From: UBA6183 sp943372215
GTDB taxonomy: Bacteria > Bacteroidota > Bacteroidia > UKL13-3
Assembly (NCBI GenBank): GCA_943372215.1
Contig: CALRXU020000017.1
Span: 1 to 64,000 of the forward strand
Length of the DNA: 64,000 nt
Direction of reading: 5' to 3'
Part shown: piece by piece, positions 9,746 through 19,424 of the stretch
Layout: each line of letters starts with the position of its first letter
How positions within the stretch are numbered: the stretch's first letter is position 1
Notes under the pieces: generated by a model
What the model was told of the DNA's origin: nothing
What the model saw: the letters and a program-made list of their open reading frames with translations, nothing else
Databases searched by the model: none
Made by a program: the position numbers and the translations under genes

Positions 9746-10372
9746 TTATCCCCTCAACTTCCACCTAAAATGGTCTTCCACCACTTTTAAGCTGTTTTTA
9801 AAGTGGGCATTGTTATTAATCACAATATCCGCATCCGTTTTATAAGGCTCTAAATAATTTCTAAAAGCAGGCATTACGTGGTTTGTCCATTGGTAATGCA
9901 CATAATCAGCGGGGATGTTGCGCTCTTGGGTATCTCTTTTTAACCGCCTTTCCAGTTGTAAATGTTCCTGTGCTTCTACAAAAATTTTCAGGTTAAAATG
10001 CGAGCCAATATCGGTGCGGTAAAAAATAAAAAGCCCTTCCACAATAATAATGGGAGCTGATTGGTAATGTAGCCATTCCCCCATTTGGTCCTCGTGCTGA
10101 AAGCGGTATTCCCTGCGTTTTACATCTTGCCCGCTTTTAAGCAACATAATATCTGATTGGAAAGCATCTAGGTCCAAACAATCAGGCAAATCATAATTGA
10201 TGTGTCCATTTTCGTCCTTAGGCTGTTCAACAGCGGGCTTGTAGTAATTGTCTTGCGATAAGATACAAACTTGCTCAGGAGAAAATAAGGAACGCAACTC
10301 CCTTAAAAAACTGGTTTTGCCGCTTGCGCTGCCTCCTGTTACACCCACCAAATAAGGTTCACCTTGATACAT
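9746..10372 (-). CDS. udk: Uridine kinase
   Basis: P-loop nucleoside kinase that phosphorylates uridine/cytidine in pyrimidine salvage. The Walker A motif GVTGGSASGKTSF sits at residues 10-22 from the ATG at 10372, which gives 208 residues, the normal family length. An ATG at 10417 would add 15 residues before the first beta strand. The DNYYKP segment (uridine site) and the ILSQD strand are present. It is divergent from the tetR-like efflux regulator at 10618. Confidence 0.93.
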   Translation of the reverse strand: MYQGEPYLVGVTGGSASGKTSFLRELRSLFSPEQVCILSQDNYYKPAVEQPKDENGHINYDLPDCLDLDAFQSDIMLLKSGQDVKRREYRFQHEDQMGEWLHYQSAPIIIVEGLFIFYRTDIGSHFNLKIFVEAQEHLQLERRLKRDTQERNIPADYVHYQWTNHVMPAFRNYLEPYKTDADIVINNNAHFKNSLKVVEDHFRWKLRG

Positions 10373-10546
10373 ATGCTGAATTAATCTATTGCTGCAAATA
10401 TGGGTGTTATAAGGCAAGTAACGTGCAATTTGGAAATTATTTTATTCATCTTTCAAGAATAATTTCATATTTCTTCCTGCTATCAGGATAATTCTAAATA
10501 ATTTTTACCGACCCTTTTAGGTTACTCACCGAAACTTTTAACCCAT

Positions 10547-10576
10547 TGGAAACTTTTATGCTAAAAAAAGTTTCCA
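10547..10576. promoter_or_regulatory. Palindromic operator of the TetR-family efflux regulator
   Basis: TGGAAACTTTT (10547-10557) and AAAAGTTTCCA (10566-10576) form a perfect 11-bp inverted repeat with an 8-nt spacer, 17 bp upstream of the -7 box at 10593. A related half-site, CGAAACTTTTA, lies just upstream near 10530. Symmetry and position fit autorepression of the efflux operon by the downstream TetR-type protein; that assignment is inference. Confidence 0.75.
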
Positions 10577-10592
10577 GATGATTTATTTCCCT

Positions 10593-10600
10593 TACCTTTG
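10593..10600 (+). promoter_or_regulatory. Bacteroidota -7 box of the efflux operon
   Basis: TACCTTTG exactly matches the TAnnTTTG consensus and lies 17 bp before the start codon at 10618, implying a short leader. Confidence 0.75.
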
Positions 10601-10617
10601 CCCCCGAAAGAAAAAAA

Positions 10618-11235
10618 ATGAGCGAAATCAAAGATAAAATACTAACCGAATCAGAAGCTTTATTCATGCGTTATGGCTTTAAAAGCATTACCATGGATGA
10701 TGTTGCTCGGGAGTTAGGGGTTTCCAAAAAAACCGTTTACCAGTTTTTTGCTGATAAAAATGATTTGGTGAACCAATGCATTGACCACCATTTGGAGGAA
10801 ATGAAGCAAGTAACGGAAGGCATCATGTTTGATAAAAAGGTTGATGCTATTACGGTGATGCTAAAAATTACGGAGTACGTGCGCGCCATGTTGGTGCACA
10901 TTAATCCAAGCAGCATGTTTGATTTAAAAAAGTATTTTAAACCGGCCTGGGATAAATTGGAAGCAGATAGAAGAGGGCACATCAAAAAATCGATGGAAGA
11001 AAACTTTGAATCTGGCGTAAAAGAGGGGTTATATAGAAAAGAATTAGATCCTTCCATGATTGCTCGTTTATACATCCATTTAATTGGCTTTATTACCGAC
11101 CCCGACAAATATGATACCCAGGAAATGGACATCAGAAACGTGCATCTCGAAATTGTAAAATACCATTTAAGAAGCATCTGCACCCCCAAAGGTCAGGAAT
11201 TACTGGAAGCAAAACTTAAAGAATTAAACAAGTAA
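10618..11235 (+). CDS. TetR-family transcriptional regulator of the RND operon
   Basis: Protein of 205 residues with an N-terminal TetR helix-turn-helix (~6-55; ALFMRYGFKSITMDDVARE then LGVSKKTVYQFFADKNDLV) and a helical ligand-binding C-terminal domain of no recognised specificity. It is the first gene of the efflux operon, 13 bp before the TolC-like gene. The perfect palindrome at 10547-10576 is its probable binding site, so it probably represses its own operon and is released by an effector. Confidence 0.93.
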   Translation: MSEIKDKILTESEALFMRYGFKSITMDDVARELGVSKKTVYQFFADKNDLVNQCIDHHLEEMKQVTEGIMFDKKVDAITVMLKITEYVRAMLVHINPSSMFDLKKYFKPAWDKLEADRRGHIKKSMEENFESGVKEGLYRKELDPSMIARLYIHLIGFITDPDKYDTQEMDIRNVHLEIVKYHLRSICTPKGQELLEAKLKELNK

Positions 11236-11248
11236 ACCAATTTAACAT

Positions 11249-12586
11249 ATGAAATATACGAAATACTTAAACCTGTTGTTGCTGGCTTTTTGGAGCTTGA
11301 ATGTATTGGCCCAGCAACCCGAAACAGAAAACAAAGGGGTGCAAAAATTCTCGTTGCAGGATGCCGTGAGTTATGCCAAAAAGTACAATTACACCCTAAA
11401 AAATAATGCCTTGGAGGTTGTTTCAGCCCAACAAAAAGTGAGGGAAATATTGTCCCTAGGTATTCCCAATGTTACAGCAGGGGGTAGTTTTACCAATAAC
11501 TTGGTAGTTCCTTCTAACGTCATAAACTTTGGCGGACAGGTAACTGTAATTAAGTTTGGTAATGAGTTCTCTGCATCTGGCAACGTAATGGCTACCCAGC
11601 TGTTATTTGATGGGGGATTTTTAATGGGGGTTAAGGCTTCAAAGGAGTTTGTAAATCTTTCCAGAATTAACTTAAAACGCACGGAGATTGAAACAGAAGT
11701 TGGGGTAAGCAAAGCATATTATACCGTATTATTGCTTAAAACTAATATTGATTTATTAAATGTAAACCTAAGCACTTTGGAAAAAACCAAAGGCGATATT
11801 GAAAAATTGTATCAGGGTGGATTATTGGAGAAAACAGAGTTTGATAGAATTAGCCTCCAGTACAGCTCGTTGAGTTTGCAACGCGATAAACTAAAAGACC
11901 AGCATAAGTTGGCTGCCATGGTGTTAAAAGTGCAAATGGGTTTAAAACCCAATGACGAGATTGAACTTACTGACGATTTGCTGAAAATGTACGAAACGTC
12001 TAAAGCAGTATTGGTTGAAGCAAATGTTGATTACACCAAAAGATTAGAATACCAATTGGTAGAACAACAAATCAGGCTAAACAACTTGGATAAAAAAAGG
12101 TACCAATTTGGCTATGCACCTAGCTTAACAGGTTACATTACCCATCAGGAAAATACCTTTGGTCAAACTTTTGGAGAGTTATCGAAAACATGGTTTCCAG
12201 GAACATTTTGGGGGCTTAATTTAAGCGTACCTATTTTTGATGGATTTAAAAAATCATCCCAGATACAGCAAGCTAAAATCAACATCTCAAAGGCTGAAAA
12301 CGACAAAAAAAATCTGGAGAGTTTAATAGATCAGGAGGTGTTTAATGCCAAAACAACCTACCAACGTGCCGCTGAACAACTGGAAATACAGAAGAAAAAT
12401 ATGCAATTGGCTCAGGAAATCTACGACAGAACACAAATTAAATATAAAAACGGTGTGGGGTCTAGTTTAGAGCTTACCACCTCTCAAAACGATTTAGAAA
12501 CAGCGCGTACCAATTACTTAAATACCCTGTACGATTATTTTGTTGCACAATTAGACCTACGTAAAGCAACAGGTAACATTAAATAA
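11249..12586 (+). CDS. TolC-like outer-membrane efflux protein
   Basis: Outer-membrane channel of 445 residues for the RND pump encoded downstream. It has a signal peptide (~1-21, ending VLAQQ) followed by the duplicated long-helix and beta-strand repeats of the OEP family; QLLFDGGFLMGVKASKEFV and NLSVPIFDGFKKSSQIQQAK mark the two equivalent loops. Normal length. It lies between the TetR gene and the adaptor gene in one operon. Confidence 0.93.
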   Translation: MKYTKYLNLLLLAFWSLNVLAQQPETENKGVQKFSLQDAVSYAKKYNYTLKNNALEVVSAQQKVREILSLGIPNVTAGGSFTNNLVVPSNVINFGGQVTVIKFGNEFSASGNVMATQLLFDGGFLMGVKASKEFVNLSRINLKRTEIETEVGVSKAYYTVLLLKTNIDLLNVNLSTLEKTKGDIEKLYQGGLLEKTEFDRISLQYSSLSLQRDKLKDQHKLAAMVLKVQMGLKPNDEIELTDDLLKMYETSKAVLVEANVDYTKRLEYQLVEQQIRLNNLDKKRYQFGYAPSLTGYITHQENTFGQTFGELSKTWFPGTFWGLNLSVPIFDGFKKSSQIQQAKINISKAENDKKNLESLIDQEVFNAKTTYQRAAEQLEIQKKNMQLAQEIYDRTQIKYKNGVGSSLELTTSQNDLETARTNYLNTLYDYFVAQLDLRKATGNIK

Positions 12587-12607
12587 ATAATAATAACAAC
12601 CAAACAT

Positions 12608-13741
12608 ATGAAAAATACATTCACACTAATCGTTTCAGCTACTATACTATTTTTAGCCGCTTGTGGAGGTGGCAACGACATAGCAGCTAAAAAGGAACAA
12701 CTTGAAAAACTTAAGGCTGAACAAGCTGAATTGGCGAGTGAAATAGCCACTTTGCAGGAAGAAATCGCGAAAGGCGGTGATTCGGCAACAACAGAAAACA
12801 ATCGTGCCAAAACCATTGCATTATCACCTGTAACTACACAGGAGTTTGTGCACGCCATTGATATACAAGGCCGCGTTGACGGAGATGAAAACATTACTTA
12901 CAGTGCCAAAGTACCTAGTGTAGTTACCAAAATATTGGTAAAAGCAGGTGACCGTGTTGGTCCTGGACAAATATTGGCCAACCTAGATGGTAGTGTTTTG
13001 TTGGCACAGCTTGATGCCTTAAAAAAATCATACGAATTGGTGAACACCTTGTATGAGAAACGTAAGGCGCTATGGGACCAAAAAGTTGGTAGTGAGGTAG
13101 AGTTTTTACAAGCTAAAAACCAAAAAGAAAGTTTAGAAAAACAAATTGCGGCAAGTAAAGAAGCTCTTGATATGTATTACATCAAGGCTGATTATGCTGG
13201 AACAATTGATGAAGTAATCATTAAAGTTGGTCAAAATGTGGCTCCTGGTGTTCCTACGTTTACTGTAGTAAATCCTGATCGTTTAAAAGTAAAAGCTGAT
13301 TTATCAGAATCATATGCCAGTCAAGTAAAAACTGGAAACATTGCACAAATCCGTTTTCCTGATATTGACAAAAGTGTGAGTGCCAAAGTTACCTATGCAT
13401 CTCGTTCAATCAATGCGATGACGCGTACTTTTAATGTAGAAATGAACTTAACCGGAGATAACGATTTGCACCCAAATATGGTAGCTGAAGTTAAAATTTT
13501 TGATTACGAAAAGAAAGATGCCATAGTAGTGCCTATTAATTCGATTCAGGAAATTGATGGAGTTAATGTGGTGTTTGTTGCAGTTAAAGTAGGAAGTGAA
13601 CTAGTGGCTAAAAAGTTAACCGTAACTGTAGGTAAAATGTACAATGGTAAAGCTGAAGTGTTAAGCGGATTAAATGTGGGCGACCAATTAATTACCACCG
13701 GATTTCAGGATTTAACTGATGGCCAAGCATTGAAATTATAA
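12608..13741 (+). CDS. RND efflux periplasmic adaptor (membrane fusion lipoprotein)
   Basis: HlyD/AcrA-type adaptor of 377 residues that bridges the inner-membrane pump and the TolC-like channel. The N-terminus is a lipoprotein signal (FLAACGGG). A coiled-coil stretch (~25-60) precedes the barrel and lipoyl domains (VTKILVKAGDRVGPGQILANLD), an alpha-hairpin (~125-185) and the beta-barrel and membrane-proximal domains. It begins 21 bp after the TolC-like gene. Confidence 0.93.
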   Translation: MKNTFTLIVSATILFLAACGGGNDIAAKKEQLEKLKAEQAELASEIATLQEEIAKGGDSATTENNRAKTIALSPVTTQEFVHAIDIQGRVDGDENITYSAKVPSVVTKILVKAGDRVGPGQILANLDGSVLLAQLDALKKSYELVNTLYEKRKALWDQKVGSEVEFLQAKNQKESLEKQIAASKEALDMYYIKADYAGTIDEVIIKVGQNVAPGVPTFTVVNPDRLKVKADLSESYASQVKTGNIAQIRFPDIDKSVSAKVTYASRSINAMTRTFNVEMNLTGDNDLHPNMVAEVKIFDYEKKDAIVVPINSIQEIDGVNVVFVAVKVGSELVAKKLTVTVGKMYNGKAEVLSGLNVGDQLITTGFQDLTDGQALKL

Positions 13742-13784
13742 TTTACAGTATCTACTAAAATATTAAAGTTTAATACAACTTGTT

Positions 13785-16700
13785 ATGCAAGATTTAGAAA
13801 AAGAGTTTAAACCATCCAGTTGGAGTATTGATAATAAAACGAGTATTTATATACTTACGATTATTATTACGTTGGCGGGTTTGTTTTCCTACAACAGCTT
13901 ACCCAAAGAGCAGTTTCCAGAAGTGAAATTCCCGAGTATCTTAATTACCACAATCTATCCGGGTACTTCACCAAACGATATGGAAAAACTGGTAACCAAA
14001 CAATTGGAGAAGCAGTTGAATACCATTACCGGGGTTAAAAAAATCAAGAGCAATTCAGTACAGGATTTTTCGGTAATTAATGTAGAGTTTAATACCGACC
14101 AAAACGTTGACTTATCCCTGCAAAGGGTGAAAGATGCGGTAGATAAAGCCAAAAATAACTTACCAAACAATTTACCGGACGACCCTCAAGTGACTGATAT
14201 TGATGCTTCTCAGTTTCCGATTATGCAGGTGCATGTAAGTGGTGATTTGCCACTTGATAAAATGAAGAAGTATGCAGATGATTTACAGGATGAGATAGAA
14301 GGTTTAAGAGAAATTACCAGAGCAGATATGGCTGGGGCGTTGGAGCGTGAAATTCAGGTAAACATTGATATGTATAAAGCAGAGGTGGCTAAGATTACTT
14401 TTAATGACATTGAAAATGCCATTAAGTATGAAAACATGACTGTTAGTGGTGGAGCAATTGATATGGATGGATTAAAGCGTTCTATCAGTGTAAAAGGAGA
14501 ATATAAAGATGCAGTAAAAATCAGTGACATTGTAATTAATGGACAAACAGGTGCCGCAGTGTTTTTAAAGGATATTGCAGAAATTAAAGATGGTTTTGAA
14601 GAAAAAGAAAGTTATGCCCGTTTACAACATAAAAATGTAATTAGTTTAAACGTAATTAAAAAGAGTGGTGAGAACCTGATTAATGCAGCGGATAAAATCA
14701 AATTGATATCTGAACGTTATGAGAAAGAGGTGTTTCCTCCTGGATTGAAAGTAACCATTACCGGAGATCAATCTGAAGAGACAAGAACCACTTTGCATGA
14801 TCTGATCAATACCATCATTATTGGTTTTATCTTGGTTACTGTTATCCTTATGTTTTTTATGGGAGCCACCAATGCCATTTTTGTGGCCATGTCAGTTCCT
14901 TTATCTTGTGCCATTGCGTTTTTACTTTTCCCAACCATTGGTTTTAAACTAAATTTTATTGTATTGTTTGCTTTCTTATTGGCATTGGGTATAGTGGTGG
15001 ATGATGCCATTGTGGTGGTTGAAAACACACATCGTATTTTCGCCAACGGCAAGGTGCCAATAAAAAGGGCTGCAAAATTAGCAGCTGGTGAGGTGTTTTT
15101 ACCTGTTCTTTCTGGAACAGCTACCACATTGGCTCCGTTTATTCCATTGGCATTTTGGCAAGGGGTAATTGGTAAGTTTATGTTTTACCTTCCCATTACG
15201 CTTATTGTAACCTTAAGTGCATCACTTGTTGTGGCTTATATTATTAACCCGGTGTTTGCGGTTGATTTTATGAAAACACACGAAGAAGAAGACAAGGTGC
15301 GTACCAATAAAAGAGGGTATAGAATTACGGCCATTGTATTTGCAGTTATTGCCTTGTTATCATACCTAACAGGTAACTTTGGTACAGGAAACTTTGTGGT
15401 AACCTTATTTGGGTTATACAGCTTAAATCGTTTTGTGTTGTGGAAATGGATTAAAAATTTCCAGGAAGTACGTTGGCCTAAAGTGCAAAACTTCTATAAA
15501 GGCGTTATGGAATGGGCTTTACAGAAAAATAGACCAATCTTGTTATTGATAGGTACTGTTGTGTTGTTTGTATTTACAATTGCGTTAACAATTATAGTTT
15601 CTCCTAAGGTGGTGTTCTTTCCTAAGTCTGACCCTAACTTTGTTTATACTTATATCACATTGCCAACAGGTACCTCTGCTGCATACACTGATTCCATCAC
15701 AAAAATTGTGGAAGACAGGGTTTACAAAGTAGTAGGGGATAGCAACCCAATTGTAGAATCCATCATTTCTAATGTAGCTGTTGGTGCAAACGACCCTTCA
15801 CAGTTTGAATACAACTTTAGCCCCACACCTCACTTGGGAAAAGTAACCGTAGCTTTTGTTGAATTTGCCAAAAGAAATGGTGAATCAACGGCCAGGTATT
15901 TGGATTTAATACGTGATGCCACTAAAGGTATTCCAGGAGCTGAGATTATTGTGGATCAAGAAAGCAATGGTCCGCCAACGGGTAAACCAATTGCGGTTGA
16001 AATAAAAGGAGATGATATCAACCAATTAACCGTTGTGTCTGCCGATGTGAAGCGTTATTTAGATTCCTTATCCATTCCTGGTGTTGAAGAGTTAAAATCG
16101 GATGTGCAAAGCAATAAGCCCGAAATTGTGGTGGAAGTAAACAGGGAACGAGCTAACCGCGAAGGGATAAGCACCGCCCAAATTGGTGGAGAATTACGTG
16201 CAGCCATATTTGGTAAAGAAGTAAGTAAGTTTAAAGATGCCAACGATGAATACCCGATACAAATCAGGTACAGAAAAGAACAACGCAACAGTGTTGATGC
16301 ATTGATGAACCTTAAAATTACTTTCCGCGACATGAACATGGGTGGGGCGGTTCGTCAGATACCATTGTCTTCAGTTGCAACAGTTCATTATGGAAATACG
16401 TATGGCGGTATTAAGCGCTTAAACGAAAAACCCATCATTACCCTTTCTTCTAATGTGCTAAATGGCTACAATGCCAACGATATTGTAGCAAAAATAGACA
16501 ATGCTTTAAAGCGTTATAAACTGCCTCAAGGTGTAAATATCAAAATGGGTGGCGAACAAGAGGAACAGGCGGAAACGGGCGCGTTTCTTGGAGGAGCATT
16601 ACTTACCTCCTTGGGACTCATCTTCCTTATTTTGGTTACTCAGTTTAACTCAGTATCAAAACCCATCATTATTCTTAGCGAAATTTTATTGAGTTTAATT

Positions 16701-17156
16701 GGGGTACTTCTTGGATTCTCCATCTTTAATATGGAAATCTCTATCATTATGACAGGTGTAGGTATTATTGCCTTGGCAGGTATTGTGGTACGGAATGGTA
16801 TTTTATTGGTAGAGTTTACGGAGATATTGCTGAAGCAAGGCATGCCTTTACGTGAAGCAATTATTGAAGCAGGGCGCACCAGGATGACCCCTGTATTGTT
16901 AACGGCCACGGCCACTATGCTGGGCTTGATTCCTTTAGCGGTAGGTTTAAATATTGATTTCCAAAAATTATTTCAGGAAGGAAACCCACATATTTTCTTT
17001 GGTGGAGATAGTGTAGCATTTTGGGGACCTTTATCATGGACCATGATTTTTGGCTTGGGATTTGCTACATTCCTTACATTGATATTAGTGCCAGTGATGT
17101 TGTATTTGTCAGAGCGTTTAAAAGCAAGACTTGGCATGAAAAATGCACATCATTAA
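13785..17156 (+). CDS. RND-family proton-driven efflux pump
   Basis: Inner-membrane AcrB/HAE1-type transporter of 1123 residues. Twelve membrane segments are expected. TM1 is near residues 22-40, and the TM4 proton-relay pair is conserved in GIVVDDAIVVVENTH. The porter domains show the usual PGTSPNDMEKLVTKQLE and LRAAIFG patterns. A ~60-residue hydrophobic insert (~505-565) after the first TM bundle makes it longer than AcrB. Substrate is unknown. It is the last gene of the TetR-controlled operon. Confidence 0.94.
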   Translation: MQDLEKEFKPSSWSIDNKTSIYILTIIITLAGLFSYNSLPKEQFPEVKFPSILITTIYPGTSPNDMEKLVTKQLEKQLNTITGVKKIKSNSVQDFSVINVEFNTDQNVDLSLQRVKDAVDKAKNNLPNNLPDDPQVTDIDASQFPIMQVHVSGDLPLDKMKKYADDLQDEIEGLREITRADMAGALEREIQVNIDMYKAEVAKITFNDIENAIKYENMTVSGGAIDMDGLKRSISVKGEYKDAVKISDIVINGQTGAAVFLKDIAEIKDGFEEKESYARLQHKNVISLNVIKKSGENLINAADKIKLISERYEKEVFPPGLKVTITGDQSEETRTTLHDLINTIIIGFILVTVILMFFMGATNAIFVAMSVPLSCAIAFLLFPTIGFKLNFIVLFAFLLALGIVVDDAIVVVENTHRIFANGKVPIKRAAKLAAGEVFLPVLSGTATTLAPFIPLAFWQGVIGKFMFYLPITLIVTLSASLVVAYIINPVFAVDFMKTHEEEDKVRTNKRGYRITAIVFAVIALLSYLTGNFGTGNFVVTLFGLYSLNRFVLWKWIKNFQEVRWPKVQNFYKGVMEWALQKNRPILLLIGTVVLFVFTIALTIIVSPKVVFFPKSDPNFVYTYITLPTGTSAAYTDSITKIVEDRVYKVVGDSNPIVESIISNVAVGANDPSQFEYNFSPTPHLGKVTVAFVEFAKRNGESTARYLDLIRDATKGIPGAEIIVDQESNGPPTGKPIAVEIKGDDINQLTVVSADVKRYLDSLSIPGVEELKSDVQSNKPEIVVEVNRERANREGISTAQIGGELRAAIFGKEVSKFKDANDEYPIQIRYRKEQRNSVDALMNLKITFRDMNMGGAVRQIPLSSVATVHYGNTYGGIKRLNEKPIITLSSNVLNGYNANDIVAKIDNALKRYKLPQGVNIKMGGEQEEQAETGAFLGGALLTSLGLIFLILVTQFNSVSKPIIILSEILLSLIGVLLGFSIFNMEISIIMTGVGIIALAGIVVRNGILLVEFTEILLKQGMPLREAIIEAGRTRMTPVLLTATATMLGLIPLAVGLNIDFQKLFQEGNPHIFFGGDSVAFWGPLSWTMIFGLGFATFLTLILVPVMLYLSERLKARLGMKNAHH

Positions 17157-17297
17157 TTGTAAAAATTATTTTACCAAATAATCAGTACAATAAAATAAAA
17201 CAAATGCAACAAGATTTCGTTCTATATGCATATCTCAATTAGATCAAAAGTATTGCATCTTTGAGTAGAGGTGCAATTTGTTTCATAGGCTAGGGTG

Positions 17298-17319
17298 AGC
17301 CCCCGGGAAACCGGGGGCT
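17298..17319 (+). terminator. GC-rich hairpin after the RND operon
   Basis: AGCCCCCGG and CCGGGGGCT form a perfect stem with a GAAA loop 140 bp downstream of the RND stop. The T-tract is imperfect (TCGCTTGTTT), so termination is probable but not certain. Confidence 0.6.
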
Positions 17320-17354
17320 TCGCTTGTTTATAGGGGTTGTTTGTTTTGTTTCCA

Positions 17355-17362
17355 TAATTTTG
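17355..17362 (+). promoter_or_regulatory. -7 box immediately before the ArsC-like gene
   Basis: TAATTTTG matches TAnnTTTG and ends 4 nt before the ATG at 17367. Transcription would begin at or next to the start codon, so the mRNA may be leaderless. Confidence 0.55.
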
Positions 17363-17366
17363 TTCA

Positions 17367-17708
17367 ATGAGCATTACCATTTACCATAATCAGGATTGCA
17401 GCAACAGCTGTGGTGCGCTAAACTTGCTTCAAGGGTTAGATGCTGAAATTAATATTGTTAATTATATCAACCATCCCCCTACAAAAGAAACTATTGCAGA
17501 ACTGTTGGACCTGCTAAAGATTCAACCACTACAGCTTATTCGTACAAAGGAAGCTGTTTTTCAGCCTTATCTGAATCAAACTTTAACAAATGAGCAATAC
17601 ATTGCATTAATGGTTCAATACCCCATATTAATACAACGCCCTATTGTAATTAAGGACAAGAAAGCCATTATTGGCAGGCCACCAGAGCTCATTTTAACCA
17701 TTCTCTAG
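17367..17708 (+). CDS. ArsC/Spx-family thioredoxin-fold protein
   Basis: Protein of 113 residues with the ArsC fold. The redox-active Cys is C11 in YHNQDCSNSCGAL, with a second Cys at 15. The central KTKE-like element is replaced by LIRTKEAVF, and the C-terminal PILIQRPIVI and GRPPE elements match the family. It could be a glutaredoxin-coupled arsenate reductase or an uncharacterised relative; no other ars genes are nearby, so the substrate is open. Confidence 0.82.
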   Translation: MSITIYHNQDCSNSCGALNLLQGLDAEINIVNYINHPPTKETIAELLDLLKIQPLQLIRTKEAVFQPYLNQTLTNEQYIALMVQYPILIQRPIVIKDKKAIIGRPPELILTIL

Positions 17709-17783
17709 CACTTTTTTACCGTTTATTTAATACCAACTTATAAATTGCGCGAGCTATAATATATTGCCTAACAATTAGTTTAT

Positions 17784-19367
17784 ATGAAAAAAATAATGAT
17801 GCTCGCAGCTGTTGCTTGTTTTGCAATGGCCGTTTCAGCCCAAAAACAGGCACCACAAAACTGGTTTCACCTGGATCCTAAACAAGATAAGTACAATGGG
17901 GTAAGTACCGATAGAACCTACAATGAATTGCTAAAAGGCAAACAAGGTAAAACCATTATTGTGGCCGTAATTGATGGAGGAACTGAGGTAAACCATGAAG
18001 ATTTAAAACAAGTGATTTGGGTAAACCCCAATGAGATTGCCGGCAATGGTATTGATGATGACCGCAATGGCTATACTGATGACATTAACGGCTGGAATTT
18101 TATTGGTGGCGCAGAAAAAAATGTGGCCGAAGATAACCTGGAAGTAACGCGTTTATACCGTCAATTGAGTGCCAAGTACAAAAATGCGGATACCATGGGT
18201 CTTGAAGGTAAACAAAAGGAGGATTTTGAATTTTATAAAACAGTGAAAAAAGCCTACATGGAAAATTTTAACCAATATACCATGTACAATGGCATTTATA
18301 CTTCATTAAGTAAAGGGTTAAGTAGCCTTGCAACAAACATGCGTAAGGACGAGGTGACTGTTGAGGATTTAAAAGCATACAAACCAGCTAACTCAAACGA
18401 AGGCATGGCACTTGAATCATTAATAAGGGCCATGAAAGGGAAAAAAGGAGCAAAATTGAAAATTAGTGAAGTAACCAATCAAATTAACGAGGGGAAAGAG
18501 CAGATTGGTAAGTTTGTTGATTTTCATTACAACACCGAGTTTGATTCCAGAAGTATTGTTGGGGATAACTACGAAAATGTAAATGAGCGTTATTATGGAA
18601 ACAACAAAGTAAGTGCACCAAACGGAGAGCATGGTACACACGTAGCAGGTATTATTGCCGCTATCAGAAACAACAATATTGGTATGAATGGGGTAGCTGA
18701 TCAGGTAAAAATTATGGTATTGCGTGTAGTACCAGATGGGGATGAAAGAGATAAAGATGTGGCCAATGCCATTAAATATGCTGCTGACAATGGAGCCTCT
18801 ATTATTAACATGAGTTTTGGCAAGTCATTTTCGCCCTACAAAGGCATAGTTGACGAAGCCGTGAGGTACGCGTTGAGTAAAGATGTGCTGCTGGTGCATG
18901 CCGCAGGAAACGATAATAAAAATACTGATGTGGAAGGCAATTTTCCAAATAAAACCATGGATGCTTACAATGGTTCAAATTGGTTAGAAGTTGGCGCATC
19001 TAGTTGGCAGAAAAAGAAACAAATTCCAGCCGTGTTTAGCAATTATGGCAAACAAAATGTAGATGTGTTTGCACCTGGAGTAGACATTTACTCATGCATA
19101 CCAGAGAGCAAATATGCCACCTATGATGGTACCAGTATGGCGGCACCGGTAACAGCGGGAGTAGCAGCCGTGTTAAGAAGTTACTTCCCAACATTAACGG
19201 CCGCCCAAATTAAAGAAATTATAAAAAAGAGTGCCATTCCTGTTAAAAGAAAAGTGTATGTGCCTGGCACAAAAAAGAAAGTGAAAATGAAAGAACTGTG
19301 TGATACAGGAGGAGTTATTAACTTGTATGAGGCCGTTAAATTGGCTGAAACGTATGTGAAAAAATAA
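17784..19367 (+). CDS. Secreted subtilisin-like serine peptidase (S8)
   Basis: Exported protease of 527 residues with a signal peptide (~1-20, AVSAQ). The catalytic triad is intact: D64 in VAVIDGGTEVNHEDL, H283 in NGEHGTHVAGI, S451 in GTSMAAPVTAG. About 220 residues separate Asp and His, far more than in typical subtilisins; this helical insert (~115-250) is the unusual feature of the protein. No C-terminal T9SS sorting domain is visible, so it may act in the periplasm. Confidence 0.93.
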   Translation: MKKIMMLAAVACFAMAVSAQKQAPQNWFHLDPKQDKYNGVSTDRTYNELLKGKQGKTIIVAVIDGGTEVNHEDLKQVIWVNPNEIAGNGIDDDRNGYTDDINGWNFIGGAEKNVAEDNLEVTRLYRQLSAKYKNADTMGLEGKQKEDFEFYKTVKKAYMENFNQYTMYNGIYTSLSKGLSSLATNMRKDEVTVEDLKAYKPANSNEGMALESLIRAMKGKKGAKLKISEVTNQINEGKEQIGKFVDFHYNTEFDSRSIVGDNYENVNERYYGNNKVSAPNGEHGTHVAGIIAAIRNNNIGMNGVADQVKIMVLRVVPDGDERDKDVANAIKYAADNGASIINMSFGKSFSPYKGIVDEAVRYALSKDVLLVHAAGNDNKNTDVEGNFPNKTMDAYNGSNWLEVGASSWQKKKQIPAVFSNYGKQNVDVFAPGVDIYSCIPESKYATYDGTSMAAPVTAGVAAVLRSYFPTLTAAQIKEIIKKSAIPVKRKVYVPGTKKKVKMKELCDTGGVINLYEAVKLAETYVKK

Positions 19368-19371
19368 ATGT

Positions 19372-19401
19372 AAAAAGGCAACCAGCAAGGTTGCCTTTTT
19401 T
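19372..19401. terminator. Bidirectional rho-independent terminator
   Basis: AAAAAGGCAACC and GGTTGCCTTTTT form a 12-bp stem with a 5-nt loop, flanked by A- and T-tracts. It lies between the convergent subtilase and outer-membrane protein genes and can serve both. Confidence 0.9.
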
Positions 19402-19424
19402 GTTGAAGAGATTATTGAAACGGT

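Noticed and set aside
17021..17242. 73-codon plus-strand frame overlapping the end of the RND gene
   Set aside because: It lies mostly inside the RND pump gene in another frame and shows no domain or ribosome-binding site.
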